DNA of 64,000 nucleotides from Paenibacillus sp. FSL H7-0326 (GTDB lineage: Bacteria; Bacillota; Bacilli; Paenibacillales; Paenibacillaceae), in contig NZ_MPVN01000007.1 of assembly GCF_001955535.1 (NCBI RefSeq), forward strand, positions 1 to 64,000, given 5' to 3'. The notes beneath the pieces are model-generated. The model had not been told where the DNA came from and ran no database searches. It saw only the letters and a program-made list of their open reading frames with translations. A program made the translations under genes and the position numbers. Positions within the stretch are counted from its first letter, which is position 1; each line of letters opens with the position of its first letter. This document shows, one piece after another, positions 35,152 through 43,590 of this stretch.

Positions 35152-36825
35152 TTGAGGACGGAAGCTAGTCGGTTGTTAATCGCAGCTCTAGGCGGTGTCA
35201 ACGAAATCGGTAAAAATATGTACTTTATTCAATATGACCGTGATCTTGTACTTATTGATTGCGGATCGAAATTCCCGGACGAAAGCCTGCCGGGAATTGA
35301 TCTGATTGTGCCTGACTTCTCCTACCTGTTAGATCATCAAGAGGATATCAAGGCACTTGTGGTCACCCACGGGCATGAGGATCACATTGGCGGCATCCCC
35401 TATTTGCTCAAGCAGCTGAATATACCGGTGTATGGAACCGCATTAACCATTGGTTTGATCAAAATAAAGCTGAAGGAACACGGATTGTTAGACGAATCCC
35501 AGCTGCATGTCATCGATGAGAATTCGGTCGTGGACGCAGGCTCCATTCGAGCTTCCTTTTTTCCGACGATCCACAGTATTCCGGATTGCCTCGGCATTGT
35601 ATTCGAGACGCCTGAGGGCACAGTTGTCCATACAGGTGATTTTAAATTTGACATGTCGCCTGTAAATGGACCGTATCCAGACCTTCATCGGATGGCAGAG
35701 ATCGGGAAGAAGGGCGTTAAGGTATTGATATCAGAGAGTACCAATGCAGAGCGTGCCGGCTTTACTCCCTCTGAACGAATTGTCGGCAGCCATATTCTTG
35801 ATGCCTTCTCCAGTGCCAAACAGCAGGTGTTCATCTCCACCTTCGCTTCGAATGTGAATCGAGTCCAGCAGATTATTGATGCGGCCATTGAAACGAATCG
35901 TAAGCTGGCTCTGCTTGGACGCAGCATGGTAAATGTCGTTGAAGTAGCCAATGATCTAGGTTATCTGCGAATTCCTGAAGGTCTGCTGATTGATGCAAGA
36001 GATTCTGAGAAATATCCTCCAGAGCAGATCGCCGTTCTATGTACAGGGAGTCAAGGAGAGCCTATGGCAGCATTATCCCGGCTTGCAAGTTCACAGCATC
36101 CGCATATTGAAATATTGCCCGGAGATACGGTAATTATCGCTGCAGGCGCAATACCTGGCAATGAACGTAATCTATCCAATGTCGTTGACAATCTGTATGG
36201 CATCGGCGCTAAAGTTATATACGGTTCAGGCAGTGCTTCGGGTATGCACGTCTCTGGTCATGGCAGCCAGGAGGAGTTGAAGCTGATGCTGACGCTGATG
36301 AAGCCGGAATATTTGTTTCCCGTACACGGTGAATTTCGAATGCTGTACAAGCATCGCCTGCTTGCTGAATCGGTAGGTGTACCCAGCGAGAATGTATTTA
36401 TCGTCAGGAACGGCGAAACCATCCAAATCAAAAATGGATCAGCTTCAATGGGACCTAAGGTACATGCTGGGAACAATCTCGTCGATGGTTTAGGCGTTGG
36501 TGATGTCGGGAACATTGTACTTAGGGATCGGAGACATCTGGCCTCTGATGGTATGCTTATCATTGTTACCACTTTAAGCAAAACAGAGCGAAAAATGATG
36601 GCTTCTCCTGAAGTTATCTCACGCGGATTCGTATTCGTCAAAGAGAACGAAGCGCTGATGGAGCAAATTCATCAAGTAATCTTGGACTCGATGGACAGTC
36701 TATCCGAATCAGAAGCGAGCCAATGGAACCTGATCAAGCAAATTTTGAAGGATGACGTAGGGCGATTTATATATAGCCAAACCAAAAGAAGACCGATGAT
36801 ACTACCCATCATTATCGAAGTGTAG
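35152..36825 (+). CDS. rnj: Ribonuclease J
   Basis: This is a 557-residue metallo-beta-lactamase/beta-CASP RNase with 5'-exonuclease and endonuclease activity in mRNA decay and rRNA maturation. The zinc motif is THGHEDHIGG (His73, His75, Asp77, His78). The beta-CASP part shows ESTNAERAGFT, STFASNVNRVQQI, CTGSQGEPMAAL and SGHGSQEELKLML, followed by a C-terminal domain. TTG 35152 has GGGAGG 8 bases upstream; ATG 35131 precedes that site. Bacillota often carry two RNase J paralogues, and I cannot say which this is. A strong terminator follows. Confidence 0.92.
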   Translation: MRTEASRLLIAALGGVNEIGKNMYFIQYDRDLVLIDCGSKFPDESLPGIDLIVPDFSYLLDHQEDIKALVVTHGHEDHIGGIPYLLKQLNIPVYGTALTIGLIKIKLKEHGLLDESQLHVIDENSVVDAGSIRASFFPTIHSIPDCLGIVFETPEGTVVHTGDFKFDMSPVNGPYPDLHRMAEIGKKGVKVLISESTNAERAGFTPSERIVGSHILDAFSSAKQQVFISTFASNVNRVQQIIDAAIETNRKLALLGRSMVNVVEVANDLGYLRIPEGLLIDARDSEKYPPEQIAVLCTGSQGEPMAALSRLASSQHPHIEILPGDTVIIAAGAIPGNERNLSNVVDNLYGIGAKVIYGSGSASGMHVSGHGSQEELKLMLTLMKPEYLFPVHGEFRMLYKHRLLAESVGVPSENVFIVRNGETIQIKNGSASMGPKVHAGNNLVDGLGVGDVGNIVLRDRRHLASDGMLIIVTTLSKTERKMMASPEVISRGFVFVKENEALMEQIHQVILDSMDSLSESEASQWNLIKQILKDDVGRFIYSQTKRRPMILPIIIEV

Positions 36826-36839
36826 TTCATACGGAAGAG

Positions 36840-36870
36840 AGGAACACATCGCTGATGTGTTCCTTTTTTT
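36840..36870 (+). terminator. Intrinsic terminator after rnj
   Basis: AGGAACACATC (36840-36850), a 3-base loop and GATGTGTTCCT (36854-36864) are followed by six T. Confidence 0.92.
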
Positions 36871-36995
36871 GTCATCCATTATCGCATTCTTCAGGGAAGT
36901 CCTTTATAATGGTTCACAGAAGTGATGCCACAGTAAACGTATTCAGTAATTTGAAAACGGTGACAATCTGTGATTTGAGGAGAGGGGTACATAAC

Positions 36996-37976
36996 ATGTC
37001 GAAAACGATTAAGTGGGGAATATTAGGAACGGGATGGATTGCATCTCAGTTCACGAAGGACCTTACCTATGCAAGCAATGGAGAGGCCTATGCGGTCGGT
37101 TCCAGAACTGCGGAGAGTGCGGAGAAATTTGCCGCCGAGTATGGAATTAAGATAGCACATGCCAGTTACGAAGACTTGGTGAATGATCCTGAGGTGGATG
37201 CGATCTATGTAGCTACGCCGCATCCTTTTCATAAGGAAAATGTGCTCCTGTGTCTAAGAGCAGGAAAAGCGGTATTATGCGAAAAGCCTTTTACAGTGAA
37301 TGCCGGTGAAGTAGAAGAGCTGGTATCCTTCGCAAGAGAGAATAAACTCTTCCTTATGGAAGGAATGTGGACGAGATTTCTCCCGGCTATATGTAAGGTA
37401 AGAGAGTGGCTGAATGAAGGGAAGATTGGACAAATCAAGCTGGTTAAGGCTGATTTTGGCTTCCGTGCAGATTACGATCCAGAGGGCAGGCTCTTAAATC
37501 CTAAGCTTGGAGGCGGCGCATTATTAGATGCGGGGATCTACCCGGTATCCTTTGCATCCATGATCTTCGGTGCTGAACCCGAGCAGGTGTGGAGTACAGC
37601 ACATATTGGGGATACCGGTGTAGATGAAGAGTTCTCACTACTATTCTCCTACGGCAGCGGTAAAACAGCTCAGCTGAACGGGGCGGTACGCCTCGGTCTG
37701 ACTAATGAAGCTTTCATTTATGGGACTGATGGATATATCCGAATTCCGTCTTTCCTCAATGCATATACAGCAGAACTCCATGTTAACGGCAACGTAACAA
37801 CGTTTGAGGATGATCGCAAAAGCATAGGTTATGCATTTGAAGCCGAAGAGCTTGGCAGATGCTTGATTGAAGGTCGCACAGAGAGCTCTGTGATTCCTCT
37901 TAGTGAGTCCGTATCCATCATGAAGCTGCTTGATCAAATTCGTGGTCAGTGGGGACTCCGTTATCCATTTGAATAA
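36996..37976 (+). CDS. Gfo/Idh/MocA-family oxidoreductase
   Basis: This 326-residue NAD(P)-dependent dehydrogenase has the Rossmann start WGILGTGWIASQFTKDL and the EKP motif in VLCEKPFTVN at about residues 92-101, then the C-terminal substrate domain (GGGALLDAGIYPVSFASMIFG). Enzymes of this type oxidise or reduce sugars and cyclitols; dihydrodiol dehydrogenase-like members match closely in pattern. ATG 36996 follows GAGGAGAGGGG. A longer frame from 36855 runs through the previous terminator and is not used. The Dabb gene follows after 23 bases. Confidence 0.92.
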   Translation: MSKTIKWGILGTGWIASQFTKDLTYASNGEAYAVGSRTAESAEKFAAEYGIKIAHASYEDLVNDPEVDAIYVATPHPFHKENVLLCLRAGKAVLCEKPFTVNAGEVEELVSFARENKLFLMEGMWTRFLPAICKVREWLNEGKIGQIKLVKADFGFRADYDPEGRLLNPKLGGGALLDAGIYPVSFASMIFGAEPEQVWSTAHIGDTGVDEEFSLLFSYGSGKTAQLNGAVRLGLTNEAFIYGTDGYIRIPSFLNAYTAELHVNGNVTTFEDDRKSIGYAFEAEELGRCLIEGRTESSVIPLSESVSIMKLLDQIRGQWGLRYPFE

Positions 37977-37999
37977 ATCCAACTTAAGGAGTGAATAGG

Positions 38000-38305
38000 A
38001 TGGAACAACAGCAAATTATACATTCTGTAGTATTTTCATTGAAACACCCTCATGGCTCTGCGGAAGAATCCGCATTTCTTCAGGACGGAAAGTCTGCACT
38101 GAGCAGTATTCCTACCGTTAACCATTTTCAAGTGTTTCGCGAGATCAGCCCGAAGAATACATATGATTATGGATTTTCGATGGTGTTCAACAGTCGGGAA
38201 GATTATGAGGCATACAATGTACATCCGAAGCATGTGGAGTTTGTAACTGAGCGCTGGGAGAAGGAAGTCGTTCAGTTCATGGAGATTGACTACAGTGAAA
38301 TTTAA
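38000..38305 (+). CDS. Dabb-domain (stress-responsive A/B barrel) protein
   Basis: The 101-residue alpha/beta barrel begins IIHSVVFSLKHPHGSAEE and shows FQVFREISPKNTYDYGFSMVF, then DYEAYNVHPKHVEFV, the Dabb pattern. Dabb proteins dimerise and occur in stress response and carbohydrate or aromatic metabolism. ATG 38000 has TAAGGAG 8 bases upstream; the GTG at 37991 overlaps that site. It probably shares a transcript with the oxidoreductase. Confidence 0.88.
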   Translation: MEQQQIIHSVVFSLKHPHGSAEESAFLQDGKSALSSIPTVNHFQVFREISPKNTYDYGFSMVFNSREDYEAYNVHPKHVEFVTERWEKEVVQFMEIDYSEI

Positions 38306-38332
38306 TGGAAAGCTGCACGTCAGTTAGAAAAG

Positions 38333-38368
38333 AAGGAGCAAATGTCTGAAACATCTGCTCCTTTATTA
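38333..38368. terminator. Intrinsic terminator between convergent genes
   Basis: AAGGAGCA (38333-38340) pairs with TGCTCCTT (38356-38363), with an inner ATGT/ACAT pair and a TTATTA tail. Confidence 0.7.
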
Positions 38369-38372
38369 TGGT

Positions 38373-39596
38373 TTATCGGAATGTTTCCGAATTAGATTTT
38401 TTGGCAGAGTCCGGTCTACTCACTAAATTTCTGTAGAAGATTACAGCCAATATACTGGTCATAAAAATGGTAATACCGAAAGGAACAGCAGATGTTTCTC
38501 CTGCAACCCCCACGATTGGAGATGAGAGTGCACCTAGTGCAAATTGGAGTGAACCCAAAATAGCGGCCGCACTTCCCGCAATATGACCTTGTGACTCCAT
38601 AGCGAGTGTAAATGAGACGGGACCTATAATGCCGATCGATACTGCAAATAAAAAGATCGAACTAAACAAAGCAATGAAAGGTCCATGAGACAAAACAACG
38701 ATTAAAGCGACAGTAGCAGCAATGCACGCAAGCAGCAATCCGGATTGAATAATTCGATCTTCTTCCCATCGTCCAGCGAGACGTTTGACGAACTGCGATC
38801 CTATAATGATACCGAGACCATTCAACGCAAAAAGAATCGAAAATAGCTGAGGCGAAATACCGTATATATTTTGATAAATAAATGGTGTACCCGCAACATA
38901 AGCAAATACTCCAGAGAATAAGATCCCATTAACCAGAGCATATCCCATAAAGCTTCTATTTCGAAGTAAAGAACTATAATTGTTTAACACTTCGCTGAAG
39001 CTGCTTGGCACACGTCTTTCGACAGGCAAACTTTCGTTTATTTTCCAAGCCGTCAATCCTGTTAGCAGAAGCCCCAGTATCCCTAAAAAGATAAACACAC
39101 CTATCCAAGAAGTGAAGGTAGTTACTGCGCTCCCTGCTGTTGGGGAGATCAAAGGTGCAATATTACTGATCATCGTTAAAACAGACATAAATTGTACCAT
39201 TTCTACGCCACGATACCGGTCACGAACAATTGCACGTGAAATGACGAGCCCAGCGGAGGCGACAAATCCCTGGATGAAGCGCAGGACTATGAATATGCCA
39301 ATGTTTGGTGAAAAAGCACAAGCGATTGAGGCTATCGAATAGAGAATCATAGAGATCAGCAAAGGATTACGTCTTCCATGAACATCACTTAAAGGGCCTG
39401 TAACAAGCTGTCCTATACCTAAACCTAATAAGCTGGCAGTTAGACTTGCTTGAATCATAGATGCGCTCGTGCCATAATAATCTGTCATTTGGGGGAGCGA
39501 TGAGAGATACATATCCACCGTAAATGGCCCTAACGCTGAAAATGCAGATAATAGCAAAGCGAATAGTACCGGATTGTTATTATATTTTGTATTCAT
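38373..39596 (-). CDS. Bcr/CflA-like multidrug MFS exporter
   Basis: The 407-residue protein has twelve predicted membrane segments. The start LLSAFSALGPFTVDMYLSSLPQM and the loop GPLSDVHGRRNPLLIS are typical of Bcr/CflA exporters (DHA1). RFIQGFVASAGLVISRAIVRDRYRG forms motif C and its flank. It should extrude drugs by proton antiport; the substrate is unknown. The promoter and palindrome upstream are described at 39607-39677. Confidence 0.9.
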   Translation of the reverse strand: MNTKYNNNPVLFALLLSAFSALGPFTVDMYLSSLPQMTDYYGTSASMIQASLTASLLGLGIGQLVTGPLSDVHGRRNPLLISMILYSIASIACAFSPNIGIFIVLRFIQGFVASAGLVISRAIVRDRYRGVEMVQFMSVLTMISNIAPLISPTAGSAVTTFTSWIGVFIFLGILGLLLTGLTAWKINESLPVERRVPSSFSEVLNNYSSLLRNRSFMGYALVNGILFSGVFAYVAGTPFIYQNIYGISPQLFSILFALNGLGIIIGSQFVKRLAGRWEEDRIIQSGLLLACIAATVALIVVLSHGPFIALFSSIFLFAVSIGIIGPVSFTLAMESQGHIAGSAAAILGSLQFALGALSSPIVGVAGETSAVPFGITIFMTSILAVIFYRNLVSRPDSAKKSNSETFR

Positions 39597-39606
39597 ATAG
39601 TTACCC

Positions 39607-39677
39607 CTAATTTCATGAAAATTAGTTACTTGTCGTTAATCACTGTTCAATTATAATAGGTAATATAAAATCTTCAA
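39607..39677 (-). promoter_or_regulatory. Promoter and palindrome upstream of the Bcr-like gene
   Basis: On the minus strand TTGAAG (39672-39677) and TATAAT (39650-39655) are 16 bases apart. CTAATTT and AAATTAG (39607-39613, 39619-39625) form an inverted repeat between the promoter and the ATG, a possible operator. Confidence 0.55.
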
Positions 39678-39781
39678 TTGTCTAATTCGTCTAAATTGTT
39701 GAATAATGAACGGATACTTATGATCTGTTAATTAACTCTGTTAATATGAATTCTGTGTAACTGTAATTTGGAGGGATAAAA

Positions 39782-39805
39782 ATGATGATGCTGTTGTTCT
39801 TTTGA
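39782..39805 (+). CDS. Leader peptide ORF of the MFS exporter
   Basis: The ORF encodes MMMLLFF. GGAGGG at 39770-39775 lies 6 bases upstream, an excellent ribosome binding site with no other gene to serve. It ends 3 bases before the first arm of the attenuator hairpins. Confidence 0.6.
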   Translation: MMMLLFF

Positions 39806-39807
39806 TT

Positions 39808-39884
39808 CGAGCTTGAGTTAGTTCAAACATAACTTATAGCTCGTATCGATGAGTAATCGATACGCTAATTTTGGAGGTATCGAT
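39808..39884 (+). promoter_or_regulatory. Translational attenuator hairpins before the MFS gene
   Basis: Arm A (39808-39820) pairs with B (39830-39843) over 11 bp. C (CGTATCGAT, 39842-39850) pairs with D (ATCGATACG, 39856-39864) over 9 bp. D can instead pair with E (GTATCGAT, 39877-39884) over 8 bp, which holds the ribosome binding site GGAGG (39873-39877) in a closed hairpin. B and C share two bases, so A:B favours D:E (off), and loss of A:B favours C:D (on). This is the erm/cat style of switch; its activity is inferred. Confidence 0.6.
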
Positions 39885-39888
39885 TCAT

Positions 39889-41079
39889 ATGACAAGTAAC
39901 AAATGGAAATCTATATTTATTGCTCTATACACAGGCCAGTTCTTCTCATTACTGAGCAGTGCTGCGGTGCAGTTTAGTATGATCTGGTGGCTGACCGACA
40001 CGACGGGTTCTCCGCTCATATTAGCCATGGCTGGAATTGCGGGTTTTCTTCCACAGGCATTGATTGGTCCGCTAGCTGGGGCACTTATTGACCGTTATTC
40101 ACGCAAACTTATGATGATTGCAGCGGATATGACCGTCGCTCTTGGAAGCCTCGTGTTATTTATCACCATGCTGTATCAAGAGCCTGGTATTGGACTTATT
40201 ATTGTAGTATTGGTCATTCGATCCTTAGCCACGGCCTTTCATATGCCTGCCATGCAGGCTACGATTCCGCTGCTTGTTCCTGAAGAGCATCTGACCAAGG
40301 CTTCCGGCTGGGGTCAAATGGTAGGATCCATTACGAATATTGCTGGACCCGCGCTGGGGATGAGCATTCTTGCTGCCAGCTCCCTGGAATGGGTTCTGTT
40401 CATTGACGTCTTTGGAGCCTTGATTGCTTCAACGATGGTATTGTTCATCAAAATACCCAAGCTGTCTAAACAAGTGGATCAAGGTGGAACAAGCCTGTTA
40501 GCTGAGATGAAAGAAGGCTACCATGCGATCGTTAGCCATCTCAAGGTATGGAGATTGGCGATCCTGATCATGGTCGTCAGCATTCTATATATTCCCGTTG
40601 GTACGTACTTTCCACTGATGGTAAGAAACCATTTTGATCAGGGCGTACTTCAGGCAGGGATGGTTGAAATCGTCTTTGCCATCGGATTGATCGTGGGTGC
40701 ATCCGTGATAGGGATATTCGGTGACAGATTCAGCAAGGTTCGGCTTATGGCAGGAGGCATGCTCATTATGGGCGTTGCTTTATTTATATCAGGTATTCTG
40801 CCGGCATCCGCATTCTATGTATTTGTCGTCATGAGTCTGTTAATCGGGCTCTCTGGTCCGATCTTTTCCGCTCCGTTCTCTGCATTAATTCAAAGCGAGA
40901 TTGAACCGCACCTGCTCGGCAGAGTGTTTAGCTTTATAGGCAGCATGTCTTTGCTGGCGGCTCCCATTGGACTCGGCATCGCTGGTGTATTTATTGAATT
41001 CACGAATGTTGCGATGCTATTCATGGCTGCGGGTGTTCTAATCGTAGTGAATGCACTAATTACGTGGCGTCTGAAGTAA
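39889..41079 (+). CDS. MFS exporter, macrolide-efflux (MefA/DHA3) type
   Basis: This 396-residue protein has twelve predicted membrane segments. It starts WKSIFIALYTGQFFSLLSSAAVQFSMIWWLTD, has GPLAGALIDRYSRKLMMIAAD after segment 2, and EPHLLGRVFSFIGSMSLLAAPIGL in the second half, the pattern of MefA-like efflux proteins. ATG 39889 follows GGAGG by 11 bases, inside the attenuator. The leader suggests induction by a ribosome-targeting drug. A terminator follows. Confidence 0.9.
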   Translation: MTSNKWKSIFIALYTGQFFSLLSSAAVQFSMIWWLTDTTGSPLILAMAGIAGFLPQALIGPLAGALIDRYSRKLMMIAADMTVALGSLVLFITMLYQEPGIGLIIVVLVIRSLATAFHMPAMQATIPLLVPEEHLTKASGWGQMVGSITNIAGPALGMSILAASSLEWVLFIDVFGALIASTMVLFIKIPKLSKQVDQGGTSLLAEMKEGYHAIVSHLKVWRLAILIMVVSILYIPVGTYFPLMVRNHFDQGVLQAGMVEIVFAIGLIVGASVIGIFGDRFSKVRLMAGGMLIMGVALFISGILPASAFYVFVVMSLLIGLSGPIFSAPFSALIQSEIEPHLLGRVFSFIGSMSLLAAPIGLGIAGVFIEFTNVAMLFMAAGVLIVVNALITWRLK

Positions 41080-41097
41080 AATAGCTAGATTAATAAT

Positions 41098-41140
41098 AAA
41101 CCGCGCATTGTCACGAATCCAGGTGGCTTGCGCGGTTTTG
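41098..41140 (+). terminator. Intrinsic terminator after the MFS gene
   Basis: AAACCGCGCA (41098-41107) pairs with TGCGCGGTTT (41129-41138), followed by TGTTATT. Confidence 0.8.
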
Positions 41141-41280
41141 TTATTCCATGCTGTGTAAATATAATGGTCAACATCAAATTTCCCCATTGCCCTTTATTCC
41201 GAATTTCCTATATATTGAAGGGGTCATTGGTTTCACTCTATTAGAAAATAAAATCATATGCAGAGAGGAAGCGAGAGTCC

Positions 41281-42255
41281 ATGAAATACAGAAGAGTAGG
41301 ATCAAGCGGAATCAAGGTTAGTGAGATTGGTCTGGGCAGCTGGTTAACCTATGGTACAGCGGCAGAACAGCAGGCAGCTGATGCTTGTATTGATAAGGCC
41401 TTTGAATGCGGAATCAATTTTTTTGATACGGCTAATGCGTACAATCGGGGTGAGGGAGAAAAGGCGTTAGGAGCAGCTCTAAGATCCTATAAACGCTCGG
41501 ACTATGTGCTGAGCACGAAGGTGTTCTTCCCGATGGGAGAGGGACCTAACGATAGAGGCTTGTCCAGAAAAGCAATCATGGAGCAATGTGAGGCGAGTCT
41601 TACGCGCCTGGGAACAGACTATATCGACATCTATTTTTGCCATCGGTATGATGATGAAACGCCTACGGAAGAGACTCTGCGTGCACTGGATGATCTAACG
41701 GCACAAGGCAAAATCCTATACGCTGCAATTAGCGAGTGGAGTCCTGCTCAGATTACAGAGGCTGCAGTCATCTCGAAACAACTGAATCTCCGTCCCCTCA
41801 TTGCCAATCAACCGATATATAATATGTTCGAACGTTACATAGAAGAAGAGGTGCTGAGTGTGTCCGAGCAAGCAGGAATGGGTCAGATCGTATTCTCACC
41901 GCTTGCCCAGGGTATCCTCACAGGTAAATACAAGCCAGGAGCGAAACCGCCAGCAGGTACACGAGCAGCTAATGAAGCCGTGAATGGAGTGATCCGCAGT
42001 TACCTGCGTGACGACGTGCTTGAAGTGGTGTACCAGCTCGATGGACTAGCGAATGAACTTGGAGTGAAGCTGTCTCAGCTCGCACTTGCATGGACACTTC
42101 GCCTGCCGGGAATCAGCTCTGCATTGATAGGTGCCAGCAGACCCGAACAAATTGTGGAGAATGCGAAATCCGTAGATATTGAGCTGGATTCTACAACGCT
42201 GGCGAGAATTGATCAAATATTAGCTCAAGTCAAAGATTTTGCACCGATGAGATAG
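41281..42255 (+). CDS. Aldo/keto reductase, potassium-channel beta-subunit/YghZ type
   Basis: This 324-residue AKR enzyme has the catalytic residues Asp49 and Tyr54 (FFDTANAYN), Lys80 (LSTKVF) and His121 (YFCHRYDDE). The C-terminal NADPH site includes ALIGASRPEQIVENAKS. The pattern GLGSWLTYG and NQPIYNMFERYIE fits the Kv-beta-like branch, reductases of toxic aldehydes. It differs clearly from the AKR gene at 28304. Transcribed alone, with its own 5' spacer. Confidence 0.92.
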   Translation: MKYRRVGSSGIKVSEIGLGSWLTYGTAAEQQAADACIDKAFECGINFFDTANAYNRGEGEKALGAALRSYKRSDYVLSTKVFFPMGEGPNDRGLSRKAIMEQCEASLTRLGTDYIDIYFCHRYDDETPTEETLRALDDLTAQGKILYAAISEWSPAQITEAAVISKQLNLRPLIANQPIYNMFERYIEEEVLSVSEQAGMGQIVFSPLAQGILTGKYKPGAKPPAGTRAANEAVNGVIRSYLRDDVLEVVYQLDGLANELGVKLSQLALAWTLRLPGISSALIGASRPEQIVENAKSVDIELDSTTLARIDQILAQVKDFAPMR

Positions 42256-42281
42256 ACTCTACTGGGATCGGTCCATTTGAT

Positions 42282-43457
42282 TTAAGAGACAGGCTGCTGT
42301 ACTGCACGTAATGCATTTATGCGGCCATGCGCCCAGTAAGTGCCTGTACCTGCGATCGGGTCGCAAGTAAATACAATACAGTCTCTTACATTGACGTTCG
42401 ATCTGCCCTGAGCTGCAAGCAAAGCTGCAAGACCTGATACGAGAGGCGCAGCCATTGAAGTACCGCTTAAATAAGCGTAGCTGCTGCCAAGATACGTGGA
42501 CAAGATTTGGTCACCTGGTGCTGCAACATCGACCCATGCACCGTAATTGGAAAAGGCCGACTTCACATCCGATGCATTCGTTGATGCCACTGCGACGACA
42601 CCGGGGAGATAGGCCGGATACATTGGTGTTGTTGTATTATCGTTACCTGCTGCTGCAATAACAACAGCGCCACGATCCCAGGCATACTGCACAGCCGCTT
42701 GAAGAAACGAATCGTTAGCTGGTGATCCAAGGCTTAAGTTCACGACATGTGCTCCATTGTTCGCGGCATAGACAATGCCATTAGCGACACTGGACAATAA
42801 CCCATTCCCGCTGTTATCCAAAGAGCGAATGGGGATGATGGAGGCGAAGGGAGCCATGCCGGCAATGCCGACTCCATTGTTGGTTGCAGCGGCAGCTATT
42901 CCGGCGACATGCGTGCCGTGTCCATTCCCATCGCTGGTGTTAGGATCCCAATCCACGTAGTCATAACCCGGAAGTAATTTTCCAGCCAGCTCAGGATGGT
43001 CCGGCTGTACACCGGTATCTACCACCGCTATTCTTATGGCAGCAGAGCTCTGGGTGAGGTCCCATGCAGCAGGAGCCAGCACTTTTTGTGGAGCATATTG
43101 ATAGCCAGGATAGAAGGGGTCATTCGGAGTGTATACGGCCTTGTACACATGATTGGGTTCGGCTGATTCAATCAGCTCGTGCTTACGATATATGTTAAGC
43201 ATTTTACGCATTTTTCGTTTAGAAGTAATTCGATAGAATCCTAGATCCTCATATGAATCGATAACGGTACATTTTGCTTTTTGGTGCAGAGCCTTCATGT
43301 CATCCTGTGATGTGCCCTCAACAAACTTGATAATCAGCTCGTTTGGCGCATGAGGGTGGAATTTACTGTCTGCCCGTTTGTCCCAATATCGTAATGTGAT
43401 GATCGAGAGCACAATCACTGCGGCCACTGATAATCCTAAAGCCAGCCACATAACCAT
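42282..43457 (-). CDS. Membrane-anchored S8 subtilisin-like serine protease
   Basis: The 391-residue protein starts with an uncleaved-looking membrane segment (about 3-22). A propeptide-like domain follows at about 38-105 (NELIIKFVEGTSQDDMKALH). The peptidase domain holds the triad Asp147 (VVDTGV), His183 (GHGTHVAG) and Ser334 (GTSMAAP), plus the oxyanion Asn272 (AAGND). It should act outside the cell, tethered to the membrane. The neighbouring genes give no clue to its target. Confidence 0.92.
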   Translation of the reverse strand: MVMWLALGLSVAAVIVLSIITLRYWDKRADSKFHPHAPNELIIKFVEGTSQDDMKALHQKAKCTVIDSYEDLGFYRITSKRKMRKMLNIYRKHELIESAEPNHVYKAVYTPNDPFYPGYQYAPQKVLAPAAWDLTQSSAAIRIAVVDTGVQPDHPELAGKLLPGYDYVDWDPNTSDGNGHGTHVAGIAAAATNNGVGIAGMAPFASIIPIRSLDNSGNGLLSSVANGIVYAANNGAHVVNLSLGSPANDSFLQAAVQYAWDRGAVVIAAAGNDNTTTPMYPAYLPGVVAVASTNASDVKSAFSNYGAWVDVAAPGDQILSTYLGSSYAYLSGTSMAAPLVSGLAALLAAQGRSNVNVRDCIVFTCDPIAGTGTYWAHGRINALRAVQQPVS

Positions 43458-43590
43458 TCCTCCTCTATGAAATCAATGATAGACTTGGAATATCATATGT
43501 GGGGCGAGATTGAAGGCTTGGACTTCGCGGTAGTTAATTGTTGTCTTGTATACCTTACTGTTAAATGAGAGGAAATGGAGGGAAGAACGA

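Noticed and set aside
36855-36995. Upstream extension of the Gfo/Idh gene
   Set aside because: It runs through the rnj terminator. GAGGAGAGGGG directly precedes ATG 36996.
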